61,424 nucleotides of DNA from Lachnospiraceae bacterium (GTDB taxonomy: Bacteria > Bacillota > Clostridia > Lachnospirales > Lachnospiraceae). Positions within the stretch are counted from its first letter, which is position 1; every line of letters starts with the position of its first letter. This document shows positions 36,271 through 45,210 of this stretch, piece by piece. The notes under the pieces are model-generated. The model saw nothing but the letters and a program-made list of their open reading frames with translations. It searched no databases and was not told where the DNA came from. Location: the NCBI GenBank assembly GCA_900765975.1, contig CAAFTS010000104.1, positions 1 to 61,424 on the forward strand, in the 5' to 3' direction. Both the position numbers and the translations under genes were made by a program.

Positions 36271-37822
36271 ATGATAACAGTGGTACGCTCTGTCCCCTCA
36301 AGGAAATGATCGGCCCTCCTGTTCCTTCAATATAAGCTCTTGTAATTGTCACCTCACCAATATTTTCATCCTTCGGAATCTCATACATAATATCCAGCAT
36401 GAATTCTTCAATGATCGCACGCAACGCTCTGGCTCCTGTATCTTTTGCCATTGCCTTTTCCGCAATGGCTTCAAGAGCTCCTTCATCAAAAATCAGATTC
36501 ACCTCATCCAATGCCAGTAGTTTCTGATATTGTTTGAGAATTGCGTTCTTAGGCTCTTTCAAAATCTGTACAAGCATATCCTTGTCCAGACCTTTTAATG
36601 AAAAGATGATCGGCAATCGTCCGATAAACTCCGGAATCATACCAAAATTCCGCAAATCCTCTACTGTAACCTTTCCGAGTAAATCTTTGTCATTATCATA
36701 CTGATCCTTCAATTCCGCATTAAATCCCATAGATGCTTTATTCGTCAGACGTTCTTTGATAATGCCTTCCAGATCCGGGAATGCACCTCCGCAAATAAAC
36801 AGGATATTCTTTGTATTCACTGTCGTAAGCGGCACCATCGCATTCTTACTGTTTGCGCCTACCGGCACCTCTACTTCGCTTCCTTCCAACAGTTTCAGCA
36901 TTCCCTGCTGAACAGACTCTCCGCTGACATCCCGCTGACTGGAATTTCTCTTCTTCGCAATCTTATCGATCTCATCGATAAAAATAATTCCTTGTTCTGC
37001 GCGTTCCACATCATTGTCTGCCGCTGCCAGGAGCTTGGAAACTACGCTTTCGATGTCATCTCCTATGTATCCCGCTTCTGTCAAAGAAGTCGCATCTGTA
37101 ATCGCCAGCGGCACATCCAGCAATTTTGCCAGAGTCTTTACCAGATATGTTTTACCACTTCCTGTAGGTCCGATCATCAGCATATTGGACTTCTCAATCT
37201 CAATATCATCAACCGTATTGGTAAGCACTCGCTTATAGTGATTGTATACCGCTACAGCCATCGCTTTCTTCGCATACTCCTGTCCGACTACATACTCATC
37301 CAGACGGGCTTTGATCTTATGCGGCGCCGGTATATCCTTCAGCGTCAGTTTCTTCACCGGTTTCTCTTCTTTTTTCTTTTTCTTTTTAATCTTCTGACTC
37401 TTAGGAAAACTATTTTCCAGATCCGATAAATTCAAGAACTGAACCCCCGGGATATTCATCATTTTACTGAAATCAATCGGCATATTATTCATCGCGTCAA
37501 AACTTCTCTGCATGCAGTCCTGACACACCGTCATATTATTCGGCAGCTCAACCATCTTTCCAGCCACGCTCTCCGGACGATGACACAACACACAGACTTT
37601 CTCATACTCATCCTCTCCAGAATCTCCATCCCCGGTCTTCTCCTCGACTACCGATACTTCCGCCGGATTCTCCGTAACATCTGTACCTTTTCCATCTGAA
37701 GAACCATCTTCCGCATGTTCTACATCTACTTCACGGAAATCAATGGTTTTCCCCTCGGAAACTGCTTTCTCCTCTTTCTCCTGTTCCTCTGAATCTACTA
37801 TAATAAAATCATGATCTGACAT
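36269..37822 (-). CDS. clpX: ClpX-like AAA+ unfoldase with acidic N-terminal extension
   Basis: 517 residues. The C4 zinc-binding domain (Cys77, Cys80, Cys100, Cys103) is preceded by a 76-residue acidic, probably disordered extension; in usual ClpX the first Cys lies near residue 15. A Lys-rich linker (144-158) is followed by the AAA+ module: Walker A GPTGSGKT at 218, pore loop GYIGDD at 251 and Walker B IIFIDEIDK at 279. The ClpP-docking loop reads MGF (365-367) instead of the common IGF. GGAGGAA precedes the ATG at 37822. The gene stands alone, not next to clpP or tig. It may be a paralogue of the standard ClpX; only the whole genome can tell. Confidence 0.87.
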   Translation of the reverse strand: MSDHDFIIVDSEEQEKEEKAVSEGKTIDFREVDVEHAEDGSSDGKGTDVTENPAEVSVVEEKTGDGDSGEDEYEKVCVLCHRPESVAGKMVELPNNMTVCQDCMQRSFDAMNNMPIDFSKMMNIPGVQFLNLSDLENSFPKSQKIKKKKKKEEKPVKKLTLKDIPAPHKIKARLDEYVVGQEYAKKAMAVAVYNHYKRVLTNTVDDIEIEKSNMLMIGPTGSGKTYLVKTLAKLLDVPLAITDATSLTEAGYIGDDIESVVSKLLAAADNDVERAEQGIIFIDEIDKIAKKRNSSQRDVSGESVQQGMLKLLEGSEVEVPVGANSKNAMVPLTTVNTKNILFICGGAFPDLEGIIKERLTNKASMGFNAELKDQYDNDKDLLGKVTVEDLRNFGMIPEFIGRLPIIFSLKGLDKDMLVQILKEPKNAILKQYQKLLALDEVNLIFDEGALEAIAEKAMAKDTGARALRAIIEEFMLDIMYEIPKDENIGEVTITRAYIEGTGGPIISLRGQSVPLLS

Positions 37823-37930
37823 ATCTATTCCTCCAAAAATACTTCTGCTACAATCCAATATTATAACGAAAACCGACAATATAGTAAATAACAATTGCCG
37901 GTTTCCTCCTTTAAATCCTATTAAATTTTT

Positions 37931-39895
37931 CTAAAATGGTTCTTCCAACATTTTCAAAAATGCCTCTTCCGAAAGAATTGGAATCCCCAGCTCCCTTGCC
38001 TTTTTGTTTTTAGAAGATGTCGATTCTACATCGTTATTGATCAGATAATCTGTCTTCGAGGTCACACTTCCGGTCACCTTTCCGCCCTTCTTCTCAATCA
38101 GCTCTTTCACCTCTGCCCGATTCGCAAAATGGTGCACACTTCCGGTTATAACGAAATTCTTCCCTTCCAAAATCGGTGTTTCTGCCTCACCCGTTTCCTG
38201 AGGAATTTCCACCTCCCGGAGCAGTTCCTTATATAGCTTGCAATGTTTTTCTTCTGTAAAATACGCCACATAAGACTGTGCGATCACCTCGCCAACTCCC
38301 GGAATCGCACCCAGTTCTTCAACCGTTGCATCCGGCAGTTTCTGCGGATCATTTTCCAACGCCTTACAAATCATCTTAGCATTGGCAAGCCCGATATTGG
38401 CAATTCCCAGACTATATAAAAGTTTTGGCAATGTGGTTTTCCTTGCATGTTCCACACTCTTCTGTAAATTGACATAGGATTTTTCCCCAAATCCTTCCAT
38501 CTTTTTGATTTCTTCTTCATAACGATCCAAATGAAAAATATCAGTAAAATCTTTTACAAAACCACGATCGATAAACTTCTCCAGCGTTGCTTCAGACAGC
38601 CCTTCAATATTCATTGCATCCCTGCTTACAAATAAGGCAAAGGATTTCACTTGCTTAGCCTGACACTGCGGATTGGTACAATACAACATTCTAGTGTCAT
38701 TTACCATAGAAATCCTTGTTATTCCTCCACATACCGGGCAGTGTTCCGGAATCTGACAAGTTCCGCTTCTGGTCAGATTTTCCGCAATCTGCGGAATGAT
38801 CATGTTGGCTTTATAAACTTGAATGGTGTCGCCGACTCCTAACTCCAATTCCTCCATAATGCTAATATTGTGTACACTGGCGCGGCTTACCGTTGTCCCT
38901 TCCAATTCCACCGGTTCAAAAACAGCTACCGGGTTAATCAGCCCGGTTCTGGAAGGACTCCACTCAATTTCCTTTAACGTTGTTTCTCGCACTTCGTCTG
39001 CCCATTTAAACGCAAAAGAATCGCGTGGGAATTTTGCCGTTCTTCCGAGGGACTGCCCATATGCAATATCATTGTACACAAGCACCAGACCATCTGACGG
39101 AAATTCATTATCTACAATCTTTTCCGCAAACCATGCAACTTCAGACTCAATTGTCTCCGCTGTGACCAAATGATGTTCCACTACTTCAAAGCCTTGATTA
39201 CTGAGCCACTCAAACTGCCTTGCGCGGGAATTTTCAAATTCTACTCCCTCCGCACGCACAAGAGAAAATGCAAAGAAACGGACATTTCTTTTTGCTGTCA
39301 CTTCGTTGCTCAATTGCCGAACCGAACCGCTGCATAAGTTGCGGGGATTTTTGTATTTTGCATCCACATCTTCAATCTCTGCATTGATTCTTTCAAAATC
39401 CTGATAGCGGATCACAGCTTCTCCCCTAAGAATCAACTCTCCCTTATAGGAAATGTGAAGTGGAAGATTTTGAAATACTTTCGCATTATTTGTGATTACT
39501 TCTCCAATTTCTCCATTCCCGCGTGTAACTGCCTTTTGCAGCGTACCGTCCTGATAAGTGAGCACAATTGTAAGTCCGTCCAGTTTCCATGAAAGCAGCG
39601 CCTCTTGACTGCCCAGAAACTCTTTGAGTCTGGAGACTTCTTTCGTCTTGTCCAACGATAGCATCGGACTCTCATGCCGCTCTTTCGGGAGTTCACTTTG
39701 CACCTCATATCCTACATGAATCGTAGGACTGGAGGCAAGAGTGGTTCCCAACTCTGCTTCCAGTCCTTGAAGTTCATCGTACAATTTATCATATTCGTAG
39801 TTACTCATGATTTCTGTGTCTTCCTGCTCATATGCACGTCGGGCACGATTTAAAAGTTCTACCAATTCCAGCATCCGCTGTTTCTTTTTGTCCAT
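37931..39895 (-). CDS. ligA: NAD-dependent DNA ligase, divergent form
   Basis: 654 residues. The adenylation domain has Lys104 in SWKLDGLTI (KxDG), then the OB-fold, a zinc finger (CPVCGG and CTNPQC), helix-hairpin-helix repeats around 500-570, and a BRCT domain at the C-terminus. Several usually fixed motifs differ: TRGNG replaces TRGDG and GEVIT replaces GEDVT. The enzyme seals nicks in replication and repair. I moved the start to the ATG at 39895, with AGGAG 9 bases upstream. It lies 37 bases after the pseudouridine synthase gene. Confidence 0.9.
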   Translation of the reverse strand: MDKKKQRMLELVELLNRARRAYEQEDTEIMSNYEYDKLYDELQGLEAELGTTLASSPTIHVGYEVQSELPKERHESPMLSLDKTKEVSRLKEFLGSQEALLSWKLDGLTIVLTYQDGTLQKAVTRGNGEIGEVITNNAKVFQNLPLHISYKGELILRGEAVIRYQDFERINAEIEDVDAKYKNPRNLCSGSVRQLSNEVTAKRNVRFFAFSLVRAEGVEFENSRARQFEWLSNQGFEVVEHHLVTAETIESEVAWFAEKIVDNEFPSDGLVLVYNDIAYGQSLGRTAKFPRDSFAFKWADEVRETTLKEIEWSPSRTGLINPVAVFEPVELEGTTVSRASVHNISIMEELELGVGDTIQVYKANMIIPQIAENLTRSGTCQIPEHCPVCGGITRISMVNDTRMLYCTNPQCQAKQVKSFALFVSRDAMNIEGLSEATLEKFIDRGFVKDFTDIFHLDRYEEEIKKMEGFGEKSYVNLQKSVEHARKTTLPKLLYSLGIANIGLANAKMICKALENDPQKLPDATVEELGAIPGVGEVIAQSYVAYFTEEKHCKLYKELLREVEIPQETGEAETPILEGKNFVITGSVHHFANRAEVKELIEKKGGKVTGSVTSKTDYLINNDVESTSSKNKKARELGIPILSEEAFLKMLEEPF

Positions 39896-39932
39896 CCTTG
39901 TCTGCTCCTGTTCCTGTCTATTTTGTATAAGA

Positions 39933-40694
39933 TCAGCTCCACACTGTCTCATTAGATGAGTCTTTTATCTGCTCATGCAATGTATTTAATTCCAAATCCG
40001 TAAGTCTTCGGTATTCTCCTTCTTTTAAATTTCCCAGTTCTATATTCATAATCCTTGTTCTCAGCAAATCTTTGACTTCATACCCCAATGCTTCACACAT
40101 CCTCCTGATCTGTCGATTTAGCCCTTGAGTAAGAATAATAGAGAATGTATACTTTCCGATTTTTTGAACCTCACATGGTCTGGTCACGGTATCCAGTATC
40201 GGAACCCCTGCCGCCATCTGCCGAAGAAAATCAGTGGTCACCGGTTTATTTACAGTCACCTTATATTCCTTCTCATGCCGGTTTCCTGCCCGCATCATTT
40301 TATTAATAATATCTCCATTATTTGTCATCAAAAGAAGCCCGCGCGAATCCTTATCCAGCCTTCCGATATAAGTCACGCGAATCGGATAGTTCAAAAAACG
40401 TACAATGCTGTTTCGCTCTCTGCGCTCTTCCGTACAAACAATTCCAACCGGTTTATTGACCGCTAGCACAACCATCTCATCCCGCCTGGAGACAACCCGT
40501 TTTCCAACGCGTACTTCCTGTCCCGGGTTCACCTTCACCCCCATCTGTGCACGTTTCCCATCTATTGTCACTTTTCCGCTTTCAATCAGCCGATCGGCCT
40601 CTCTACGGGAACACACTCCCGCCTCACTTAAATATTTATTCAAGCGGACCGGCTCGTTCTTCAATAAATATTCCTGTTCAATCTTATTGCTCAC
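39933..40694 (-). CDS. rluF: 23S rRNA pseudouridine synthase, RluF type
   Basis: 253 residues. An S4 RNA-binding domain (about 15-65, VRLNKYLSEAGVCSRREADR) precedes the catalytic domain with Asp in GRLDKDSRGLLLMTNNG. The segment GLNRQIRRMCEALGYEV fits the RluF/RsuA group. Target site (position 2604 of 23S rRNA) is by family, not from the sequence. The start overlaps the end of the DHHW gene by 11 bases. Confidence 0.88.
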   Translation of the reverse strand: MSNKIEQEYLLKNEPVRLNKYLSEAGVCSRREADRLIESGKVTIDGKRAQMGVKVNPGQEVRVGKRVVSRRDEMVVLAVNKPVGIVCTEERRERNSIVRFLNYPIRVTYIGRLDKDSRGLLLMTNNGDIINKMMRAGNRHEKEYKVTVNKPVTTDFLRQMAAGVPILDTVTRPCEVQKIGKYTFSIILTQGLNRQIRRMCEALGYEVKDLLRTRIMNIELGNLKEGEYRRLTDLELNTLHEQIKDSSNETVWS

Positions 40695-41844
40695 TGTTTA
40701 ACACTCCACTGATATTGTTATCCTGAAAAAAAGTATTTCCACTATATAAAATCAAAGTATCTGTAATCCGATAGGTATCCATAATCTCATCAATCGTACC
40801 ACCATAATACTGTGGGTCAACTACTACGATTTCTCGAAAATACGGCGTCAGAAACGGCAGAAAACTATTAGCAAACGAATCCTTGACTACCAGAAGTCTT
40901 CTTGTACTCTCAGACACTGTTTTTATATCTATTACAGAAGAATCTCCGCCTAAAAATACTTCGTACTGGTTGGAACCTTCTAACTTAGAAGAATCATAAA
41001 GAGAAGTAGACTTTCTCTGCTCATCCACATAATTTACAATGACATCTGTATCCCCTTCCAAAGGAATATAAATCTCTATCACTTCTTTTACATGTTTTTC
41101 ACAGCCACTTTTCGCTGCAAGGTCTCCGTTAAATGTTGTAGTGATTGGGTACGTAGCAAATTTTCCCGAAACACCTTTCGAAATATCCATCAACTCTGCC
41201 GCAGCTTGAAATACATAATACGCACCTGCTGAGGTCCAATGTTTATCTGTCTTATAGTATATCGTATCGTCTGTATGCTTATTCAGAACACTTTCTACAT
41301 CAATCCATGTCACATGACTATCCAGTTCCCGCTTAACCTGTGCAATCATTCGTTTTTGATCTGCAGCAGTGTACAATAACGGAAGATCTTTGTTCAGCAC
41401 GTTCGCCGCATCCGGGACCAGTATCATATATACCGGCATCTTTTGATTCTTTTCTGCAAAATCAACAATCGCATCCAGATTGTTTCCCAAAACTTCTTGA
41501 TCCGGAACCACTAATTTTTCCATTAACTGTCCATTTTTTCCAATCAGCACCCCATTCTCTTCCTTGCTGCCTCCCAGCCGGTTCAAGACAACTCTCGCAT
41601 TTCGCAAAACTTCCCTTCCGCCAAATTGATCGGAAAGATATTTTTCATACTTTTCCATATACTCCCCTGACAAAAGGCTGTCTGCTGAAAATCTCGGTCT
41701 TCCTGCCAATCGACGATTCTCGTCAGCTGATACCTCCTTATTCGGAGCCAACAGATTCAACACCATAATCACAACAAGAATCACAACAAAGACCAAACTA
41801 AACATAACGTCTGCTTTTTTTCGATTTCTTTTTTTATTACGCAT
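40684..41844 (-). CDS. DHHW-family protein (AlgJ/AlgX-like)
   Basis: 386 residues with one N-terminal membrane anchor (about 14-33), the rest outside the cell. The SGNH-like active site looks intact: Asp200 and His202 in KTDKHWT, and Ser323 in VVKDSFANS. DHHW proteins accompany MBOAT acyltransferases and help to O-acetylate surface glycans. The ATG lies 8 bases after the MBOAT stop; AGGTGGGAAC precedes it. It is the last gene of the cassette before rluF. Confidence 0.85.
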   Translation of the reverse strand: MRNKKRNRKKADVMFSLVFVVILVVIMVLNLLAPNKEVSADENRRLAGRPRFSADSLLSGEYMEKYEKYLSDQFGGREVLRNARVVLNRLGGSKEENGVLIGKNGQLMEKLVVPDQEVLGNNLDAIVDFAEKNQKMPVYMILVPDAANVLNKDLPLLYTAADQKRMIAQVKRELDSHVTWIDVESVLNKHTDDTIYYKTDKHWTSAGAYYVFQAAAELMDISKGVSGKFATYPITTTFNGDLAAKSGCEKHVKEVIEIYIPLEGDTDVIVNYVDEQRKSTSLYDSSKLEGSNQYEVFLGGDSSVIDIKTVSESTRRLLVVKDSFANSFLPFLTPYFREIVVVDPQYYGGTIDEIMDTYRITDTLILYSGNTFFQDNNISGVLNSEQ

Positions 41845-41852
41845 GTTCCCAC

Positions 41853-43265
41853 CTAAAACTGTATTATCATCCCGACATCCAGCATTCCTGTTACCAGAAA
41901 TGCAAGACTTACCAAAAGGATGATGGAATAAATTACATTTGCTGCTATATTTTTCCCCTGCGAAGAATTTGGCACATCAATCAAAGATTGAATGACTGTA
42001 TTTCCTCTTGTAGATACTCCCAGAATGCAAAGCACCAGAATCATCCAATGCGTCATCAAGAAATAGAGTGCCTGACGGTCTACCAAAGCACTTGCCCCTG
42101 CACCAAACATCACTCCGATATAATCCAGCGCCGCTCCGAGATCCGGGCTAAAGAAAAAGGTCCATCCCATGAAAACAAGCGCAATGGTATAAATATGCTG
42201 AATCAGCCTGGGAAGTTTGTACAATACCTGGCCCCAGACATACTTTTCCATTATAAGAAGTATCCCGCAGTAAATTCCCCACCATAAAAATCTCCACTCC
42301 GGGCCATACCAGAATCCAGCCAGTGCACCTACAATCAGAAGATTCCAAAAAGCCCCCGGGATTCCTTTTTCTCCGCCGCCCATCGGCTCAAAAACATAGA
42401 CCCTGAACCATGTCGTAACGGAAACATTCCACCGTTTCCAAAATTCAGAAACACTGCGAGACAGATATGGATAGTAAAAATTGCGATGCAGATCAAATCC
42501 AAAAATTCTTCCCAGTCCGATCGCCATATCTGCATAACCGCTCAATTCAAAATAGAATCGAAATGCAAATGCTGCACATCCTATCCATGCAGTTAACACT
42601 GAAAAAGTCCCCATCTGCAGACCGGTAATCTCTTCCTGTAAAATTCCGATAGTGTCCGCGAGAACAACTTTCTTAGCCAGACCACACACAAACAAAATAG
42701 CTCCATTTCCAAAACGCTGCGGCGACCAGCTCCTTTGTTCTAACTGAGATTCCATATCCGTATATCGTTCAACCGGTCCGGCTATCATCTGTGGAAACAG
42801 AGCAAGATAAAGCGCAAAATTTACAAACTTTTTCTGCGCCCCTGCTTCTTTTCGATAAATATCAATAAGATAAGAGAGTGCTTTCAGCGTATAAATCGAA
42901 ATCCCGATTGGAACGGTCAGCTCTCGATACGGAATTTCCACCGAAACAATCGCATTGATATTATCCATCACAAACCCATAATATTTAAAAAAACCAAGCA
43001 GAAGTAAATTGATGACAATTGCAAAAATCAGACTTCTTTTCGCGCTTCTATGCTCTTCCCTCTTCGCTTCTATATCGAGTCCGCCAAAATAATTGAACAC
43101 AGATGACAACAACAGTAAAACAACATATACCGGCTCTCCCCACGCATAAAAAATCAAACTGGCTGCCAGCAAAACAAAATTCTTTCCCTTTTGCGGCGCT
43201 AGATAATACGCTAGAATGGCCACCGGAAAAAATATAAACAAAAATGAAATACTGCTAAATAGCAT
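41853..43265 (-). CDS. MBOAT-family protein with both signature histidines replaced
   Basis: A 470-residue polytopic membrane protein of the AlgI/DltB-like MBOAT family. Family hallmarks are PQMIAGPVERYTDM (158-171), SGYADMAIG and FWKRW...WFRVYVFEPMGG. In active relatives the RWH and WHG motifs carry two conserved histidines. Here they are RWN (Asn280, codon AAT) and WYG (Tyr320, codon TAT). The frame is open and otherwise well conserved, so this is not a decayed gene. Either it is a pseudoenzyme that channels or scaffolds, or its chemistry differs. It lies 17 bases after the DUF4358 gene. Confidence 0.87.
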   Translation of the reverse strand: MLFSSISFLFIFFPVAILAYYLAPQKGKNFVLLAASLIFYAWGEPVYVVLLLLSSVFNYFGGLDIEAKREEHRSAKRSLIFAIVINLLLLGFFKYYGFVMDNINAIVSVEIPYRELTVPIGISIYTLKALSYLIDIYRKEAGAQKKFVNFALYLALFPQMIAGPVERYTDMESQLEQRSWSPQRFGNGAILFVCGLAKKVVLADTIGILQEEITGLQMGTFSVLTAWIGCAAFAFRFYFELSGYADMAIGLGRIFGFDLHRNFYYPYLSRSVSEFWKRWNVSVTTWFRVYVFEPMGGGEKGIPGAFWNLLIVGALAGFWYGPEWRFLWWGIYCGILLIMEKYVWGQVLYKLPRLIQHIYTIALVFMGWTFFFSPDLGAALDYIGVMFGAGASALVDRQALYFLMTHWMILVLCILGVSTRGNTVIQSLIDVPNSSQGKNIAANVIYSIILLVSLAFLVTGMLDVGMIIQF

Positions 43266-43282
43266 ATCTCTTCCTTTCCTTC

Positions 43283-43789
43283 TTATAAACTATTTGTAAA
43301 TAATGAACTGTATTCCTGTGCATTTTGCGATACGATCAGAAATACAAATCTTCCTCGCACCAGAATCTGTGCCTTTTCCAAAACTGCAACCTGATCCGGC
43401 GCTATATTTTCAAAACTATCCTTTCGGCTCTCAACACGCTGCCAGATTGCATCCCGCAAACTCTGGATCTGCCGGTCCGTCTTGACCTTCACAAGCAAAA
43501 TCTCTTCTGGAGAAATACTGTCTTTGGAAGTATATAATAACACCCCTTCATAATCCGCACTATTTACCCCATAATAACGTTTTACTGCCTGTGCATTCTG
43601 CTTAACCAGATGTTCCTTCTCAACCCCTGCATCCACCTGATTTGCAACTTCTTCAAAAGACTTTGTACTTCCGCTAGAATAGAGCAGAAGTAAGACAACA
43701 TATACAAGCAGCAAAAATGCCGCCAAATATTTCCCCGCTTCTGCAAAACGAACCATCTGTGAACTGCCTGCCTTTTTCTTATTTCTCAT
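43283..43789 (-). CDS. DUF4358 membrane-anchored protein
   Basis: 168 residues with one N-terminal membrane helix (about 18-38) and an extracellular domain. The segment YYGVNSADYEGVLLYTSKDS and the following helix match DUF4358, a family found mainly in Lachnospiraceae beside acyltransferase genes. No function is known. The ATG overlaps the SGNH-like stop (ATGA). Confidence 0.78.
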   Translation of the reverse strand: MRNKKKAGSSQMVRFAEAGKYLAAFLLLVYVVLLLLYSSGSTKSFEEVANQVDAGVEKEHLVKQNAQAVKRYYGVNSADYEGVLLYTSKDSISPEEILLVKVKTDRQIQSLRDAIWQRVESRKDSFENIAPDQVAVLEKAQILVRGRFVFLIVSQNAQEYSSLFTNSL

Positions 43790-44532
43790 AATGCGGCCAC
43801 CTCCGCCATCCGTTCTGCCCAGACCGGGTAAAACTCAGACTTAAAATGAATTCCATCCTCTTCATAATACGTCGCAAGTGAAAGAGATGAATTGTCTACA
43901 AATGCAATCTGCAGTTTATCACACATCTTCTGGAGCTGCTCATTATATTCCTCTTCCGCCCCATATCCTTCTTCCTTTTTCAGCGCAGAGGAACTCACCG
44001 CAAACAAGGAGTTCACAAACACACTGGCATTCGGCACCGCCTTACGTACATCTTCAATCCTCTGCCGATATTGTTTGATATAGCTCTTAACATTCCCATC
44101 ACTTTCCAATATATCATCGATACAATATGCTAGAAAAACTACCTTGGGATTGACTTCCTTTAACATCTCCATCTGCTCTTCCCATTCCGTACCTGTTCCG
44201 GAAATCACACTAGATGCATTCAGGACGTCAAATTCCGAAAAGCCGCCTATGATTGTATCCCCCAACACAACTGTACTGGAAAATCTCTCTTTCAAGCTCC
44301 ACTGCTCTTCTTCTCCTGTGCTGTTCTTCTCTTCCAGTTTCTGGATCTTTACTTCTATCTCCGATAAATCTGCCTGTTCTGCTTGCTGAATAATTTCCAA
44401 CCCTTTCGATGTATCTATATTTTTACCGGATACCCCTTTGAAAACCTCAATAGCAGCAATAACAACAATTAAAACTACTATAAAAATAAGGCATCCAATG
44501 ATTAATTTTCTTTTACTTCTTTTGTTTTCCAA
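43786..44532 (-). CDS. SGNH-hydrolase-like anchored protein with Thr at the nucleophile site
   Basis: 248 residues. A membrane anchor (about 9-29), a coiled-coil stretch (42-75), then an SGNH-like domain. Block I reads VVLGDTIIGG, with Thr93 (codon ACA) in place of the usual serine of GDS. The final block DGIHF gives Asp226 and His229. It may therefore bind but not hydrolyse or transfer acyl groups. First gene of a four-gene unit. Confidence 0.78.
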   Translation of the reverse strand: MENKRSKRKLIIGCLIFIVVLIVVIAAIEVFKGVSGKNIDTSKGLEIIQQAEQADLSEIEVKIQKLEEKNSTGEEEQWSLKERFSSTVVLGDTIIGGFSEFDVLNASSVISGTGTEWEEQMEMLKEVNPKVVFLAYCIDDILESDGNVKSYIKQYRQRIEDVRKAVPNASVFVNSLFAVSSSALKKEEGYGAEEEYNEQLQKMCDKLQIAFVDNSSLSLATYYEEDGIHFKSEFYPVWAERMAEVAAL

Positions 44533-44670
44533 TTCTATTTTGTACCTTTCAAAATCAATTCTTACTCCAGTATAATAATACTTTTTTTACTGATAAAAGT
44601 CAATGTTACTTCACCCACTGCCTTTTTTATGTTATGATGGTTGTATTATTCATCGCAGAGGAATTATTTT

Positions 44671-45162
44671 ATGATTGCATTAAAACTTACAAACAGAAAA
44701 CTCTTTATGAAACATCTGCTTCTTACAGAAACATTCGATCATTTTCTTTTTATAGAAGGAGAAATTACTACGTTCAGTAAATTTTCCATTGACGGTTATC
44801 TTCAAAAAAGTTTTTTTGAAGATACGGAACAGCCTAATGTAGAATTTTCTTTTTGGAAGCAGATCCGGGACTACTGTTTTTCCATTATCAAAGGAAAGCA
44901 GACTCCTTTGAATTTTAAATTTATTTTTAGCCTGTCTCCTGAAAACACAGCAAGACTAATCACTCAAAATCAATTGGATTTTCATCCGGAAGATGTTCAG
45001 GGACTCTACCTCAATATCCGTTTTGACGGAACCGATCTTCTATGCATCACTGGCACCTCTCTGAAAACTTTTTCTATGGATCGCTCTCTAGAACAGGCAT
45101 GGGATAAAATGGTTCAGAAGTTTTTTATCCAAAAAGATATTGCATTTGAGATAGAATCCTAA
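44671..45162 (+). CDS. Hypothetical protein, possibly DUF5721
   Basis: A 163-residue soluble protein without recognised motifs; the start MIALKLTNRKLFMKHLL and the mixed alpha/beta composition recall DUF5721, a Lachnospiraceae family of unknown function. I am not sure of the family. GAGGAATT precedes the ATG at 44671. It stands alone between a divergent cassette and a terminator. Confidence 0.7.
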   Translation: MIALKLTNRKLFMKHLLLTETFDHFLFIEGEITTFSKFSIDGYLQKSFFEDTEQPNVEFSFWKQIRDYCFSIIKGKQTPLNFKFIFSLSPENTARLITQNQLDFHPEDVQGLYLNIRFDGTDLLCITGTSLKTFSMDRSLEQAWDKMVQKFFIQKDIAFEIES

Positions 45163-45210
45163 AAAAAGGAAGTTGTAACTCTTTTTTGAGAAACAACTTC
45201 CTTTCTTTTT
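45161..45210. terminator. Bidirectional terminator
   Basis: A 12-bp perfect stem (45165-45176 with 45193-45204), a 16-base loop and A or T runs on both sides. It serves the hypothetical gene at 44671 and the ABC permease gene from the other strand. Confidence 0.8.
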
